A DNA stretch of 64,000 nt from Arthrobacter nitroguajacolicus_D (GCF_031455195.1 NZ_JAVDSH010000002.1:62001-126000); one strand, 5' to 3'; numbered from the stretch's first letter, positions 16,049 to 25,013 are shown. The notes: generated by a model not told the origin, from the sequence alone. Numbers and translations: made by a program.

Positions 16049-16489
16049 ATGACAACTATTCCCGCAATCGCGGCCAACAACGGCGCAGCGCCGGGCAGCG
16101 CACCAAGGACCCCGGTCAAGGCAATGGATTCGGAGGTCTTCATGTCCTTGCTGGTCACCCAGTTGAGGTACCAGGACCCCAGTGCTCCCATGGACACCAA
16201 CCAGATGATGAGCCAGTCAGTGCAGCTCTCCATGATGGAGAAGATGACCGAGCTGACAGCCGGGGCCAAGGAGAGTTTCTCGCTGCAGATGCGTTCCGCT
16301 GCGGCGCAGATCATCGGAACGGAGGTGAGCTACACGCTCGCCGACGGTACCAAGGGTGCCGGTGTCGCCAGTGCGGTGTCCTTTGCTGATGGTGTCCCCA
16401 CTGTGACCGTGGGCGACGCCAAAGTGCCCCTGGACCTGATCACCGGCATGACGGCACAAACACCCGTTGAGCCCACGAAGACCACCTGA
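16049..16489 (+). CDS. flgD: FlgD, hook cap/scaffolding protein
   Basis: 146 aa, a short FlgD. FlgD caps the growing hook. The diagnostic N-terminal block is intact: MDSEVFMSLLVTQLRYQDPS then APMDTNQMMSQSVQLSMMEK (cf. FLxLLVTQLKNQDPLxPMxxxEFxxQLAQFSxLE). A short C-terminal beta domain follows (IIGTEVSYTLADGTKGAGVA). GAAGGAGACGAG precedes the ATG. Between fliK and flgE, as expected for a hook-building set. Confidence 0.92.
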   Translation: MTTIPAIAANNGAAPGSAPRTPVKAMDSEVFMSLLVTQLRYQDPSAPMDTNQMMSQSVQLSMMEKMTELTAGAKESFSLQMRSAAAQIIGTEVSYTLADGTKGAGVASAVSFADGVPTVTVGDAKVPLDLITGMTAQTPVEPTKTT

Positions 16490-16535
16490 TCCCCAAAAAC
16501 ACTTACCCCGAACCAAACCGAAGAAAGGCAACACC

Positions 16536-17708
16536 ATGCTCCGTTCGCTGTACTCCGGAATTTCCGGCCTCCGCGCCCACCAGGCCATGCTCGACGTCAC
16601 CGGCAACAACATCGCCAACGTGAACACCACCGGCTACAAGTCCTCGTCCGCCCAGTTCCAGGACACGCTCTCGCAGATGACGCAGGGTGCAGCGGGACCG
16701 CAGCAGGACGTGGGCGGTTCCAACCCTGCGCAGATCGGTCTCGGCGTTCGGGTGGCTGGCGTGAGCACCAACTTCGGCCAGGGATCGTCGCAGAGCACCG
16801 GCCGCGGCACGGACTTGATGATTTCCGGGGAGGGTTTCTTTGTCACCGGCAAGGGCACCCAGCAGTACTACACCCGCGCGGGCAACTTCCAGATGGACGC
16901 TGCGGGCCGTCTGGTCAGTCCCGACGGCGGCATCCTCCAAGGCTGGACGGCCACCAACGGTGTGGTCAACCCGGGCGGGGCCACCGGACCCATCACATTG
17001 TCGCCGGGCACCACCGCCCCGGCAGTTGCCACGACGAACGCCACCCTGGGCGGCAACCTGCCGTCCGACGCCGCAGTGGGCACCTCCGTTGAGCGCCAGG
17101 TGAAGGTGTACGACGCCAACGGAGCGGAGCGCAGCCTCACCCTGACGTTCAGCCGTTCTGCCACGGGCTGGAATGTGGCCGGTGCGGACGCCAACGGAGC
17201 CAGGGGAACAGCCACGTTGGCCTTCGCGAACGGCGCCTTGACGTCCGGCGGGACCATGACGGTTGGCGGAATCACGGTGAACATGGGCGCGGTCACCGGC
17301 TTCGCGCAGATGAGCACCCTCTCCGTTACCGGCCAGAACGGCGCGGAAGCGGGCGAACTCGAGTCGTTCACTTTGGCTGGCGACGGTTCACTGGTGGGTT
17401 CCTTCAGCAATGGCGCCAAGGAAGTCCTGGCGCGTGTGGCACTGGCGCGTTTCACCAACCCCGAAGGCTTGGAGAAAGCGGGCGGCTCCGCGTACGTTGC
17501 CACGGCCAACTCGGGCGCCGCCCAGCTTGGGGTTGCCGGTGAAGGCGGACTTGGGTCGCTGACTTCGGGTTCGCTGGAGATGTCCAACGTGGACCTGTCC
17601 CAGGAGTTCACCAACCTGATTGTGGCCCAGCGTGGTTTCCAGGCGAACGCCCGCATCATCACCACCTCAGATGAGGTCCTGCAGGAACTGAGCAACCTGA
17701 AGCGCTAA
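16536..17708 (+). CDS. flgE: FlgE, flagellar hook protein
   Basis: 390 aa from ATG 16536 (AAGAAAGG at 16521-16528). Hook subunit exported after the rod. N-terminal MLRSLYSGISGLRAHQAMLD, then VTGNNIANVNTTGYKSSSAQ is the classical signature; GTDLMISGEGFFVTGKGTQQ marks the FlgE/F/G core; the C-terminal MSNVDLSQEFTNLIVAQRGF with QANARIITTSDEVLQELSNL closes the family pattern. No separate flgG or flgF is seen in the window, so this is the only FlgE/F/G-type gene here. Confidence 0.95.
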   Translation: MLRSLYSGISGLRAHQAMLDVTGNNIANVNTTGYKSSSAQFQDTLSQMTQGAAGPQQDVGGSNPAQIGLGVRVAGVSTNFGQGSSQSTGRGTDLMISGEGFFVTGKGTQQYYTRAGNFQMDAAGRLVSPDGGILQGWTATNGVVNPGGATGPITLSPGTTAPAVATTNATLGGNLPSDAAVGTSVERQVKVYDANGAERSLTLTFSRSATGWNVAGADANGARGTATLAFANGALTSGGTMTVGGITVNMGAVTGFAQMSTLSVTGQNGAEAGELESFTLAGDGSLVGSFSNGAKEVLARVALARFTNPEGLEKAGGSAYVATANSGAAQLGVAGEGGLGSLTSGSLEMSNVDLSQEFTNLIVAQRGFQANARIITTSDEVLQELSNLKR

Positions 17709-17719
17709 CCGGGTTCCGT

Positions 17720-17766
17720 CCTTGTTCGGATTCCAGCAGCCTGCTGCGCGGGATATTCGAACAAGG
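17720..17766 (+). terminator. Hairpin after flgE
   Basis: CCTTGTTCG (17720-17728) pairs perfectly with CGAACAAGG (17758-17766), with an inner GCAG/CTGC stem. It separates the flgE cistron from the next sigma28-like promoter and may terminate or stabilise the upstream mRNA. Confidence 0.6.
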
Positions 17767-17789
17767 GCGGGAGAAGGCAGCACGCAAGC

Positions 17790-17816
17790 TAACGCCCGGC
17801 CCGGTCCGGCCGACAG
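17790..17816 (+). promoter_or_regulatory. sigma28-like promoter before flbD-motAB
   Basis: TAAC (17790-17793), 15 bases, GCCGACAG (17809-17816). One mismatch from the GCCGATAG -10 seen before flgN. It would let flbD-motAB and perhaps the downstream genes be transcribed separately from flgB-flgE. Confidence 0.65.
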
Positions 17817-17862
17817 TAGGGGACAGCACCACTTCCAGCCATACCCTGACCAGAAACGGCCC

Positions 17863-18177
<315 letters not shown>

Positions 18178-18180
18178 TCG

Positions 18181-18999
18181 ATGACAATTCTTGGCCTGCT
18201 CCTGGCCTTCGCATCCGTGGTGGCCATGGTCACCCTGGAGCACGCGAACCTCATGTCGTTGCTCTTGCCGGCGCCAATGATCCTGGTTTTCGGTGCCACC
18301 ATCGCGGTAGGCCTCGCCGGGAACACCTTGGCGGATGTCATCAAGGCCTTCAAGGACGTTCCCAAGGCTTTCCTCGGCAAACCCGCAAAGCCCACGGAAA
18401 GCATCGACGAGTTGGTCCGCCTTGCCGAGAAGGCCCGCAGTGAGGGCCTTCTTTCCTTGGAAGAGGAGGCGAACAACGCCAAGGATCCGTTCCTGCAGCG
18501 CTCGCTCCAGAACATCGCCGACGGGACGGATGCCGAGGAGCTGCGCCTGCTGATGGAGGACGAAATCGACACCAAGATGCGTGCCGACCACGTCTCGTCC
18601 AAGTTCTTCGCCGCCCTGGGTGGGTACGCGCCCACTATCGGCATCATCGGCACGGTGGTCTCCCTGACGCACGTCCTGGAAAACCTTTCCTCGCCCGACC
18701 ATTTGGGACCGATGATCGCGGCGGCCTTTGTGGCCACCCTCTGGGGTCTGCTGTCCGCGAACTTCATCTGGCTGCCGTTGAGCGCCAAGCTCAAGCGCCT
18801 GTCCGAGCTGGAAATCGAGCGCATGACGCTCCTCATGGAGGGCCTGCTTGCCGTGCAGAACGGCACCCAGCCCTTGCTCCTGGCCGAACGGCTGCGGGCT
18901 ATGGCCCCGGCCGCGGCGAAGAGCAAGTCAAAGGACGCCAAGGGCACAGCCGACGACGCCGGCAAGTCCGGTAAGTTGCCGGCGTCCAGGGCAGCATGA
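18181..18999 (+). CDS. motA: MotA, flagellar stator proton channel subunit
   Basis: 272 aa. Four membrane helices: about 3-22, 30-50, 148-170 and 178-200. The conserved proline-containing segment GGYAPTIGIIGTVVSLTHVL and the AAAFVATLWGLLSANFIWLP helix are clear. The cytoplasmic loop between helices 2 and 3 contains the charged residues that work against FliG (KARSEGLLSLEEEANNAKD). The C-terminal tail is Lys/Ala-rich. The stop overlaps motB by four bases. Confidence 0.95.
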   Translation: MTILGLLLAFASVVAMVTLEHANLMSLLLPAPMILVFGATIAVGLAGNTLADVIKAFKDVPKAFLGKPAKPTESIDELVRLAEKARSEGLLSLEEEANNAKDPFLQRSLQNIADGTDAEELRLLMEDEIDTKMRADHVSSKFFAALGGYAPTIGIIGTVVSLTHVLENLSSPDHLGPMIAAAFVATLWGLLSANFIWLPLSAKLKRLSELEIERMTLLMEGLLAVQNGTQPLLLAERLRAMAPAAAKSKSKDAKGTADDAGKSGKLPASRAA

Positions 19000-19817
19000 G
19001 GTCCCGCAGGAGACGGGGCTCCCAGCCCGAGGAGCACCACGTCGACGAACGCTGGATGGCCTCCTACATGGACATGGTCACGGTGCTGATGTGCATGTTC
19101 ATTGTCCTGTTCGCCATGTCTTCGGTGGACCAGGACAAGTTTGAGAAGCTGCGCAATTCGCTGGCTACGGGCTTTGGTTCGCAGATCAGCCAGAAAGTGG
19201 ACACGGCTACCGGCGTTGTGGTCCCGGCGGAGCTCGCTGCTTCGGACGGCGAAGGGTTCTCGGCGCTGGATTTGGCCATCAAGGAAGCCGACAAGCTCAC
19301 CGCCCTTGAACATGAGATGAAAGCCAAACTGGATGCCCAGGGCCTGGGTAAGAACGTGCAGTTCGACGTCGGCGAGCGGGGACTGTCCGTGAAGCTGGTG
19401 GGCTCCCAGACGTTCTTCCAGCCTGACATGCCGGACCTGACCAACCGTGCCCTCGAGATCCTGAAGACCATCGCACCAACCGTGGTGGGATCCGGGCTCG
19501 AAGTCATGGTGGAGGGCCATGCGGCCAAGGGAATCACTGCCTACGCTTCCACATGGGAGCTCTCGGCCGCCCGTTCAGTGAACGTCCTGCGGTACTTTGT
19601 GGACGACGCCGGCATGCCGCCTGGTCGGATCGGCGCTGTGGCTTTTGGTGCCGCACGCCAGGTGACGGACGACTCCACCGAGGAGCTCATGGAGTTGAAC
19701 CGCCGCGTGGACGTGGTGTTGTTGTCCTCCAGCCCGGAGGATGTGCGCGCGCTGATTCCCGGCGCGATCGAAGCCCAAACCAAGGAATCGGCGGCCGCCG
19801 CGAAAGCTGCGAAGTAG
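18996..19817 (+). CDS. motB: MotB, flagellar stator anchoring subunit
   Basis: 273 aa. Short basic N-terminus (RSRRRRGSQPEEHHVDERW), a single membrane helix (about 24-44) with the proton-carrying Asp26 in WMASYMDMVTVLMCMF, then the extracytoplasmic part with an OmpA-like peptidoglycan-binding domain: EVMVEGHAAKGITAYASTWE, LSAARSVNVLRYFVDDAGMP, AVAFGAARQ. Asp rather than a Na+-type stator pattern suggests proton drive, but this is an inference. Overlaps motA. Confidence 0.94.
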   Translation: MRSRRRRGSQPEEHHVDERWMASYMDMVTVLMCMFIVLFAMSSVDQDKFEKLRNSLATGFGSQISQKVDTATGVVVPAELAASDGEGFSALDLAIKEADKLTALEHEMKAKLDAQGLGKNVQFDVGERGLSVKLVGSQTFFQPDMPDLTNRALEILKTIAPTVVGSGLEVMVEGHAAKGITAYASTWELSAARSVNVLRYFVDDAGMPPGRIGAVAFGAARQVTDDSTEELMELNRRVDVVLLSSSPEDVRALIPGAIEAQTKESAAAAKAAK

Positions 19818-19845
19818 CCGCGGAATAGTCGTACCAGGAAACGTC

Positions 19846-19872
19846 TTACACGCCCCTCCGACGTGCCGATAG
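19846..19872 (+). promoter_or_regulatory. Possible sigma28-like promoter before fliM
   Basis: TTAC (19846-19849), 15 bases, GCCGATAG (19865-19872). The -10 is a full match, the -35 is weaker than the TAAC of the other sites. It overlaps the first possible fliM start codon at 19863. Confidence 0.5.
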
Positions 19873-20777
19873 TGCCGTCCGTGGGAGAACAGGAAGATCG
19901 CGCGGCGGTACGCCAGCGCACCGTGGATGTCTACGACTTCCGTCGACCCACCACTTTGCCGCGCCAGCATAGCCGGGTCCTGGAAGTGGCTTTCGAAACG
20001 TTCGCCAGGCAGTGGGGCACGCAGCTCACAGCCAAGGTCCGGTTGAAGTCCACTGCCACGCTGGAACAACTGAGCATGCAGAGCTACGACGAATACTCAG
20101 CGTCCCTCCCGTCGGTCACGTCCATGGTGCTCTGCAGGATCGACGGCAGCGAATCCCGCCTGGTTATCCAGTTCCCTGCAACGGCCGCCCTGTCGTGGCT
20201 GAGCCGGATGTTGGGGGGATCAACGGAAACCGCCGTCCCGGAGCGGAAGTTCACGCAGATCGAGCATGCGCTGATTTCCAGGATGGTGGAGGAAGTGCTG
20301 GAGGATCTCCGGTATTCGCTTGGCAATCTCCTGACGCAGGCCGTGGTGATGGACGGCATCCAGTACAACTCGCAGTTCGCGCAGGCAGCCGCACCTTCCG
20401 AGCTCATGATCGTGGCGTCTTTCAGCGTCAACGTCGGTGAAACCCAGTGCGCGGCCACTCTGGCAGTTCCTGCCGACGTGCTGCTGTCCAGGCTGGGCGA
20501 CGTGAACCCCACAGTCCACAGCGTGGACAACGAAGCGCTGGTCCGCACCCAGCTCGCGCAGGTACCGGTGGACGTTGCCGTCCAGTTGACCGCCGCACCG
20601 GTGACGCCCGCACAGATCCTGGGTCTCGCCGTCGGGGATGTCCTGCCGCTGCCGCACCTTGAGAACCGGCCGTTCGATGTCACCATCAACGGCACCCGCC
20701 TGGCCACCGCCGCGGCCGCACGCAACGGCTCCCGCGCCGCCGCAGTCATCGTCACAACCGAGGAGCATCAGCGATGA
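19863..20777 (+). CDS. fliM: FliM, flagellar motor switch protein
   Basis: Up to 304 aa from GTG 19863; if the promoter at 19846-19872 is real, translation must begin later, e.g. GTG 19881 (leaderless) or GTG 19923. FliM forms the middle of the C ring. DVYDFRRPTTLPRQHSRVLE, then FETFARQWGTQLTAKVRLK and AALSWLSRMLGGSTETAVPE give the CheC-like middle domain; the C-terminal SpoA domain has VAVQLTAAPVTPAQILGLAV and GDVLPL. The N-terminal LSQxEIDALL peptide that binds phospho-CheY is absent. It overlaps fliN by four bases. Confidence 0.9.
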   Translation: MPIVPSVGEQEDRAAVRQRTVDVYDFRRPTTLPRQHSRVLEVAFETFARQWGTQLTAKVRLKSTATLEQLSMQSYDEYSASLPSVTSMVLCRIDGSESRLVIQFPATAALSWLSRMLGGSTETAVPERKFTQIEHALISRMVEEVLEDLRYSLGNLLTQAVVMDGIQYNSQFAQAAAPSELMIVASFSVNVGETQCAATLAVPADVLLSRLGDVNPTVHSVDNEALVRTQLAQVPVDVAVQLTAAPVTPAQILGLAVGDVLPLPHLENRPFDVTINGTRLATAAAARNGSRAAAVIVTTEEHQR

Positions 20778-21499
20778 GCAACATTTTGACCCTGCAGGCG
20801 GCTGCCGCCGAGCGCCTGGCGCTGCACCTGCCCAGCGCCTCCACCCTCCGCGTCGCCGGCATCGTTCCGGCACAGGATGCGGCCGCCTATGCTTCTCCGG
20901 CCGTCACAGCGACGTTCGTCGGAGCCCTGACGGCCGATTTCGCACTGCTGCTGGTGGACCGTTCGTTCCTTGCCGCCGCGGGCGGGGCCGGGCTGGGTGG
21001 TGCAGTCCAGCATGCCGTGCGGGCCGGCGACGTCTTGCGTCCCGCCCTTGAACAGGCCGCGTCAGCGTTCGACGCCGGCGTGCTGGGGGAGTTGCGCGAG
21101 GAGGACGCCGCGGGGCTCCTGTCGGACCCCGACACGGCCGTTTTTGAACTGAACGACGGCGGTGCCCCCTTTGGCTGGTTCGCTGTCCGCGTGCGGGACA
21201 ACGGTACGGGCACTGATGCCGGCGCGCGTGGACAGGGCAACGACCTGGCTGCCCGGCTGGGCCTCATCAGCAGTGTTGAAATGGCGTTGACCGTGGAGAT
21301 CGGGCGGACCCGGATGTCCGTGCGGGACGCCCTGGCACTGGAACCCGGGAAGGTCATTGAACTGGACCGGTCCGCCGGTGCCCCCGCTGACGTGCTGTTG
21401 AACGGCAGGTTGATCGCCCACGGTGAGGTTGTGGTGGTGGACCAGGACTATGCCGTCCGCATCACCCGCATCCTGGACGGGGTCGAGGGAACACTGTAG
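20774..21499 (+). CDS. fliN: FliN, flagellar motor switch protein (N-terminally extended)
   Basis: 241 aa, against about 130 for enteric FliN. The C-terminal SpoA domain (about 158-238) is typical: SSVEMALTVEIGRTRMSVRD, ALALEPGKVIELDRSAGAPA, DVLLNGRLIAHGEVVVVDQD, YAVRITRIL. The extra N-terminal ~150 residues are hydrophobic/Ala-rich with no CheC phosphatase motif that I recognise, so it is a FliY-like length without a visible FliY phosphatase signature. Directly before fliO with no gap. Confidence 0.92.
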   Translation: MSNILTLQAAAAERLALHLPSASTLRVAGIVPAQDAAAYASPAVTATFVGALTADFALLLVDRSFLAAAGGAGLGGAVQHAVRAGDVLRPALEQAASAFDAGVLGELREEDAAGLLSDPDTAVFELNDGGAPFGWFAVRVRDNGTGTDAGARGQGNDLAARLGLISSVEMALTVEIGRTRMSVRDALALEPGKVIELDRSAGAPADVLLNGRLIAHGEVVVVDQDYAVRITRILDGVEGTL

Positions 21500-22027
21500 A
21501 TGGACTCATTTATCCTCGGGCTGCGGGTGTTCGTGGCCCTCGGCGCCGTGCTGGGCTTCATCTGGCTCGTTCAGAAGCGCCTGGGCAAAGGTAAAGGCCG
21601 CCGACGCGCGGATGCCGCGCTGACGGTTGTGAGCCGTCAGGTGGTAGGGCAGAAAGCGTCTGTCGTAGTGGTCGATGCCGGGGACAAGCGTTTCCTGTTG
21701 GGCGTCACGGAACATGCGGTGACGGTGCTCCACAGCGGCGACGCGCCTGCCGCAGCGCCGGAGCCCGTTGAGGCAGTGGACGGCCAGCCGGCCGGGAGTT
21801 TCGCGGAGCTGTTCCGGCAGGCATCGAGCCAGCCGCAGCCCGTGGTGCGTGCAGAGCCGGTCACGGGCCCGCTCCCTGAGCCGGTCACGGGTTCGCTTCC
21901 TGTGCTCCGGCGTCGGAGCGAACTCCACCGTCGCGGGCAGATGCCCGAGCACCCGATGCACGGTTCCATCCTGTCCGCTTCCACTTGGCGGCAAGCCTCG
22001 GATGCCATCCGGGGACGCCGCAATTGA
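21500..22027 (+). CDS. fliO: FliO, flagellar export apparatus assembly protein
   Basis: 175 aa. FliO is a single-span membrane protein that helps FliP assemble. One N-terminal membrane helix (about 8-25, GLRVFVALGAVLGFIWLVQK), a basic stretch (KRLGKGKGRRRA), then the conserved ALTVVSRQVVGQKASVVVVD and FLLGVTEHAVTVLH block. The tail is Pro/Ala-rich. It starts at the base after the fliN stop. Confidence 0.87.
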   Translation: MDSFILGLRVFVALGAVLGFIWLVQKRLGKGKGRRRADAALTVVSRQVVGQKASVVVVDAGDKRFLLGVTEHAVTVLHSGDAPAAAPEPVEAVDGQPAGSFAELFRQASSQPQPVVRAEPVTGPLPEPVTGSLPVLRRRSELHRRGQMPEHPMHGSILSASTWRQASDAIRGRRN

Positions 22028-22893
22028 TCCGAACTGCTGGGTTCGGCCTGCCGGGCCGGCCATTTCCTGCCGTACGCCAGCGCGCCCTGCCGCAGTTGCT
22101 GTCTGCCGCGGCGGTTTTGTTGCTCACGGGTGCTTTGCTGTTGCTTGGAATGGCAGCCGCCCAGGCGACCCCCATCGATCCCACGCAGCCCACGCCGCCA
22201 ACCCCGCCTGCGACACCCGGTTCCGGGAATGTCAGCATCGACATCAACGGCCTGGACGGGACACCATCCACAGCGGTAGTAACCCTGATTGGGATCACGC
22301 TGCTTTCCGTAGCTCCCGCGCTGCTTCTGATGATGACGTCCTTCACCAAGATCTTCGTGGTGCTGGCCATGACCCGGAATGCACTGTCTTTGCCGGCTAT
22401 CCCGCCCAACCAGGTCCTGGCGGGATTGGCGCTCTTCCTGTCCTTGTTCGTCATGTGGCCCGTGGTCTCGGACATCAACACGGCGGCAGTGCAGCCGTAC
22501 CTGAACGGCGGGCTGGATTTTAACGGTGCCATGTCCGCGGGCTGGTCCCCGCTTCAGCACTTCATGCTGGCCCACACCCGGGAGGAGGACATCGCCCTGA
22601 TGACCCGGGCTGCGAAGATGGACAACCCCGCGAACCCTGAATCCGTGCCGTTCCAGACGCTGGTCCCGGCCTTCATGATTTCGGAACTGCGTGCCGCGTT
22701 CATTATCGGCTTCGTTATTTTCATCCCCTTCCTGGTCATCGACCTCGTGGTTTCCGCAGCGCTCATGTCCATGGGCATGATGATGCTCCCGCCGGTGATG
22801 ATTTCCCTGCCGTTCAAGATCCTCTTGTTTGTCCTGGTGGACGGTTGGGGACTGGTGATCACGTCCCTGATCCAGAGCTATTCGAGCGGCTGA
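22024..22893 (+). CDS. fliP: FliP, flagellar export gate protein
   Basis: 289 aa from TTG 22024, overlapping the fliO stop (TTGA). FliP is the main subunit of the FliPQR channel. It has an N-terminal signal-like helix (about 28-47), then the conserved LIGITLLSVAPALLLMMTSF and TKIFVVLAMTRNALSLPAIP, followed by PNQVLAGLALFLSLFVMWPV and ALMSMGMMMLPPVMISLPFK near the C-terminus. The Ala/Pro-rich loop after the signal helix is variable. No alternative start is nearby. Confidence 0.94.
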   Translation: MIRTAGFGLPGRPFPAVRQRALPQLLSAAAVLLLTGALLLLGMAAAQATPIDPTQPTPPTPPATPGSGNVSIDINGLDGTPSTAVVTLIGITLLSVAPALLLMMTSFTKIFVVLAMTRNALSLPAIPPNQVLAGLALFLSLFVMWPVVSDINTAAVQPYLNGGLDFNGAMSAGWSPLQHFMLAHTREEDIALMTRAAKMDNPANPESVPFQTLVPAFMISELRAAFIIGFVIFIPFLVIDLVVSAALMSMGMMMLPPVMISLPFKILLFVLVDGWGLVITSLIQSYSSG

Positions 22894-23168
22894 TGGATAC
22901 CAATGCAGTCCTGGATATTTGCCTCCAGGCCATGATCGTCGCGGCTAAGCTCGCAGCGCCCACCTTGGTTACGGCGCTGGTGGTGGGGCTGGCGATTTCG
23001 CTCCTGCAATCCATCACCCAGTTGCAGGAAGCCACGTTGTCGTTCGTTCCCAAAGCTGTTGCAGTGGCGATCGCACTGGTGGTCTGCGGCCATTGGATGA
23101 TTTCCGAAATGGTTGCCTTCACCAACGAGCTATTCGCCCGCATCCCCGGCCTGATCGGCGGAGCGTGA
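22893..23168 (+). CDS. fliQ: FliQ, flagellar export gate protein
   Basis: 91 aa, standard length, two membrane helices (about 18-40 and 53-74). VLDICLQAMIVAAKLAAPTL and LAISLLQSITQLQEATLSFV then PKAVAVAIALVVCGHWM are the family core. ATG 22893 overlaps the last base of the fliP stop. Confidence 0.94.
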   Translation: MDTNAVLDICLQAMIVAAKLAAPTLVTALVVGLAISLLQSITQLQEATLSFVPKAVAVAIALVVCGHWMISEMVAFTNELFARIPGLIGGA

Positions 23169-23169
23169 G

Positions 23170-23928
23170 GTGGACATCCCCGTGGACCAGTCGTGGATCC
23201 AGGTCCTGTTGCTGGCATCGGTTCGCATGACAGCCTTCCTGGTGGTTGCTCCGCCGTTCGCCCACCACGCCATCCCCACCCGCATCAAGGCCATGCTCGG
23301 GATCGGGTTGGGGTTGGCCGTCTCCCAGCGGCTCTCGTCCGGAGCCGTCCCGTCGGACACGGCAGGATTCGTCATGGCCGTGGTCCTTGAGCTGGTCACC
23401 GGCCTGGTCCTGGGCTTCCTGGTGATGGTGATTTTCGCAGCGATCCAGTCCGCAGGCAGCCTGGTGGACCTCTTCAGCGGTTTCCAAATGGCCCAGGCGT
23501 TCGACCCGCAAATGATGGTCAATGGTGCCCAGTTCACCCGGCTCCTCCAAATGGCCGCCCTTGCACTCCTTTTCGCCTCGGACGGCTACCAGATGGTCCT
23601 TGGCGGCCTCATGGGTAGCTTCAACGCCCTGCCTTTGGCTGGTGGCATCGACCTCAGCCAGCCCATTGAGGCCATGATCGGCGCCGTCACAGGCATGTTC
23701 CTCGCCGCCGTGCAGATCGCCGGTCCGCTCCTTGTGGTCCTGGTGCTCGCCGACGTCGGACTGGGACTCCTGACGCGCGTGGCGCCGGCACTCAACGCCT
23801 TCTCGCTCGGCTTTCCGCTCAAGATCTTCATCACCCTGGCACTGGCAGGCTTCCTGTTCCTGGCGTTGCCCCGGCTCGTGGCCACCCTGGCCGAGCAGGC
23901 CGCCAACACGTTGATGGGGGTGGGCTAG
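23170..23928 (+). CDS. fliR: FliR, flagellar export gate protein
   Basis: 252 aa, hydrophobic with about six membrane segments. AFLVVAPPFAHHAIPTRIKA is the conserved FliR N-terminal block; LVTGLVLGFLVMVIFAAIQS and GSLVDLFSGFQMAQAFDPQM follow; LNAFSLGFPLKIFITLALAG is the C-terminal signature. GTG start two bases after the fliQ stop; last base of its stop region overlaps the flhB GTG. Confidence 0.93.
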   Translation: MDIPVDQSWIQVLLLASVRMTAFLVVAPPFAHHAIPTRIKAMLGIGLGLAVSQRLSSGAVPSDTAGFVMAVVLELVTGLVLGFLVMVIFAAIQSAGSLVDLFSGFQMAQAFDPQMMVNGAQFTRLLQMAALALLFASDGYQMVLGGLMGSFNALPLAGGIDLSQPIEAMIGAVTGMFLAAVQIAGPLLVVLVLADVGLGLLTRVAPALNAFSLGFPLKIFITLALAGFLFLALPRLVATLAEQAANTLMGVG

Positions 23929-25013
23929 TGGCGGATTCGCAGGAGAAGACTGAACAAGCCACCGACAAACGCATGCGCGAAGTCCGGGAGAAGGGGCAGC
24001 TGTCCCGGTCGCAGGACCTCATGGCCTGGCTGGCAGTCGGAGCCGCCGCCGCGATGCTCCCGGAAACCATCGATCACGCCTCGAACGCCGCCGTGGACCA
24101 GCTCTTCACCGTGAAAAGCGTCATCGCGCAGCCCGATCCCGCCAAAGCCGTTGCTGCACTGGAGGCAGGGCTGGGGTCCCTGGCCGGAATCCTGGGGCCG
24201 TTGCTCCTGGTTGTCACCGTGGTGGTGCTTGCAGGCTCGGCGCTGCAGGGCGGTATCCGCTTCAAGAAGTTCAGGGCCGAGTTTGAGCATTTCAACCTGC
24301 TCGCCGGCTTCAAACGGATGTTTGGTGGCCAGGCACTGTGGGGAGGCGTCAAAGCGCTGCTGAAGACCGCCGTCGTCGGTCTTGTCCTGTACGCCGTGGT
24401 GCAGGGCCTGATGCCGGTGCTGCTGACCGCTGGCGGACTGCCCGTTGCCGGTGTCCTGGCAGCCGCTGCCGGTGGAATTGGGGCGCTCATCCAGTTCGCC
24501 GTGGCCGCGGGGCTGGTGCTGGCCGCCGCGGACATCTTCGTGGTGATGCGGCGTAACCGCAAGAAAACCCGGATGTCCAAGAAGGAAGTCCAGGACGAGA
24601 ACAAAAACACCGACGGCGACCCCCTGATCAAGTCCCAGCGCCGCTCACGCCAGCTAAGCATGAGCCGCAACCGCATGATCGGCGCGATTGGTGACGCGGA
24701 CGTCGTGCTGGTCAACCCGACGCACGTGGCAGTCGCGTTGAAGTACGACGCCGGCAAATCGGCACCACGCGTCGTGGCGAAAGGGGCGGGGCTGATCGCT
24801 GCGCGCATCAGGGAGGAAGCCGAAGCCAAGGGTGTGCCCATGGTCCAGGACATCCCGCTGGCACGGGCCCTGCACTCCGCTTGCGAGCTGGGCCAGGAAA
24901 TCCCGGTTGAGCTGTACCGCTCGGTCGCCGGAGTGCTGGCGTTCGTGATGTCACTGAAGAAACGCGGAACTGCACGGGGAATTCATCAGATGAAAGAAAG
25001 TATGCAGGCATGA
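23928..25013 (+). CDS. flhB: FlhB, export gate substrate-specificity switch
   Basis: 361 aa. Four membrane helices in the first 210 residues and a cytoplasmic C-domain. N-terminal DSQEKTEQATDKRMREVREK GQ motif; the autocleavage site NPTH at residues 263-266 (VVLVNPTHVAVALKYD) is intact, so it should cleave itself and switch export from hook to filament together with FliK. GTG 23928 overlaps fliR; the stop overlaps the flhA start by four bases. Confidence 0.95.
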   Translation: MADSQEKTEQATDKRMREVREKGQLSRSQDLMAWLAVGAAAAMLPETIDHASNAAVDQLFTVKSVIAQPDPAKAVAALEAGLGSLAGILGPLLLVVTVVVLAGSALQGGIRFKKFRAEFEHFNLLAGFKRMFGGQALWGGVKALLKTAVVGLVLYAVVQGLMPVLLTAGGLPVAGVLAAAAGGIGALIQFAVAAGLVLAAADIFVVMRRNRKKTRMSKKEVQDENKNTDGDPLIKSQRRSRQLSMSRNRMIGAIGDADVVLVNPTHVAVALKYDAGKSAPRVVAKGAGLIAARIREEAEAKGVPMVQDIPLARALHSACELGQEIPVELYRSVAGVLAFVMSLKKRGTARGIHQMKESMQA

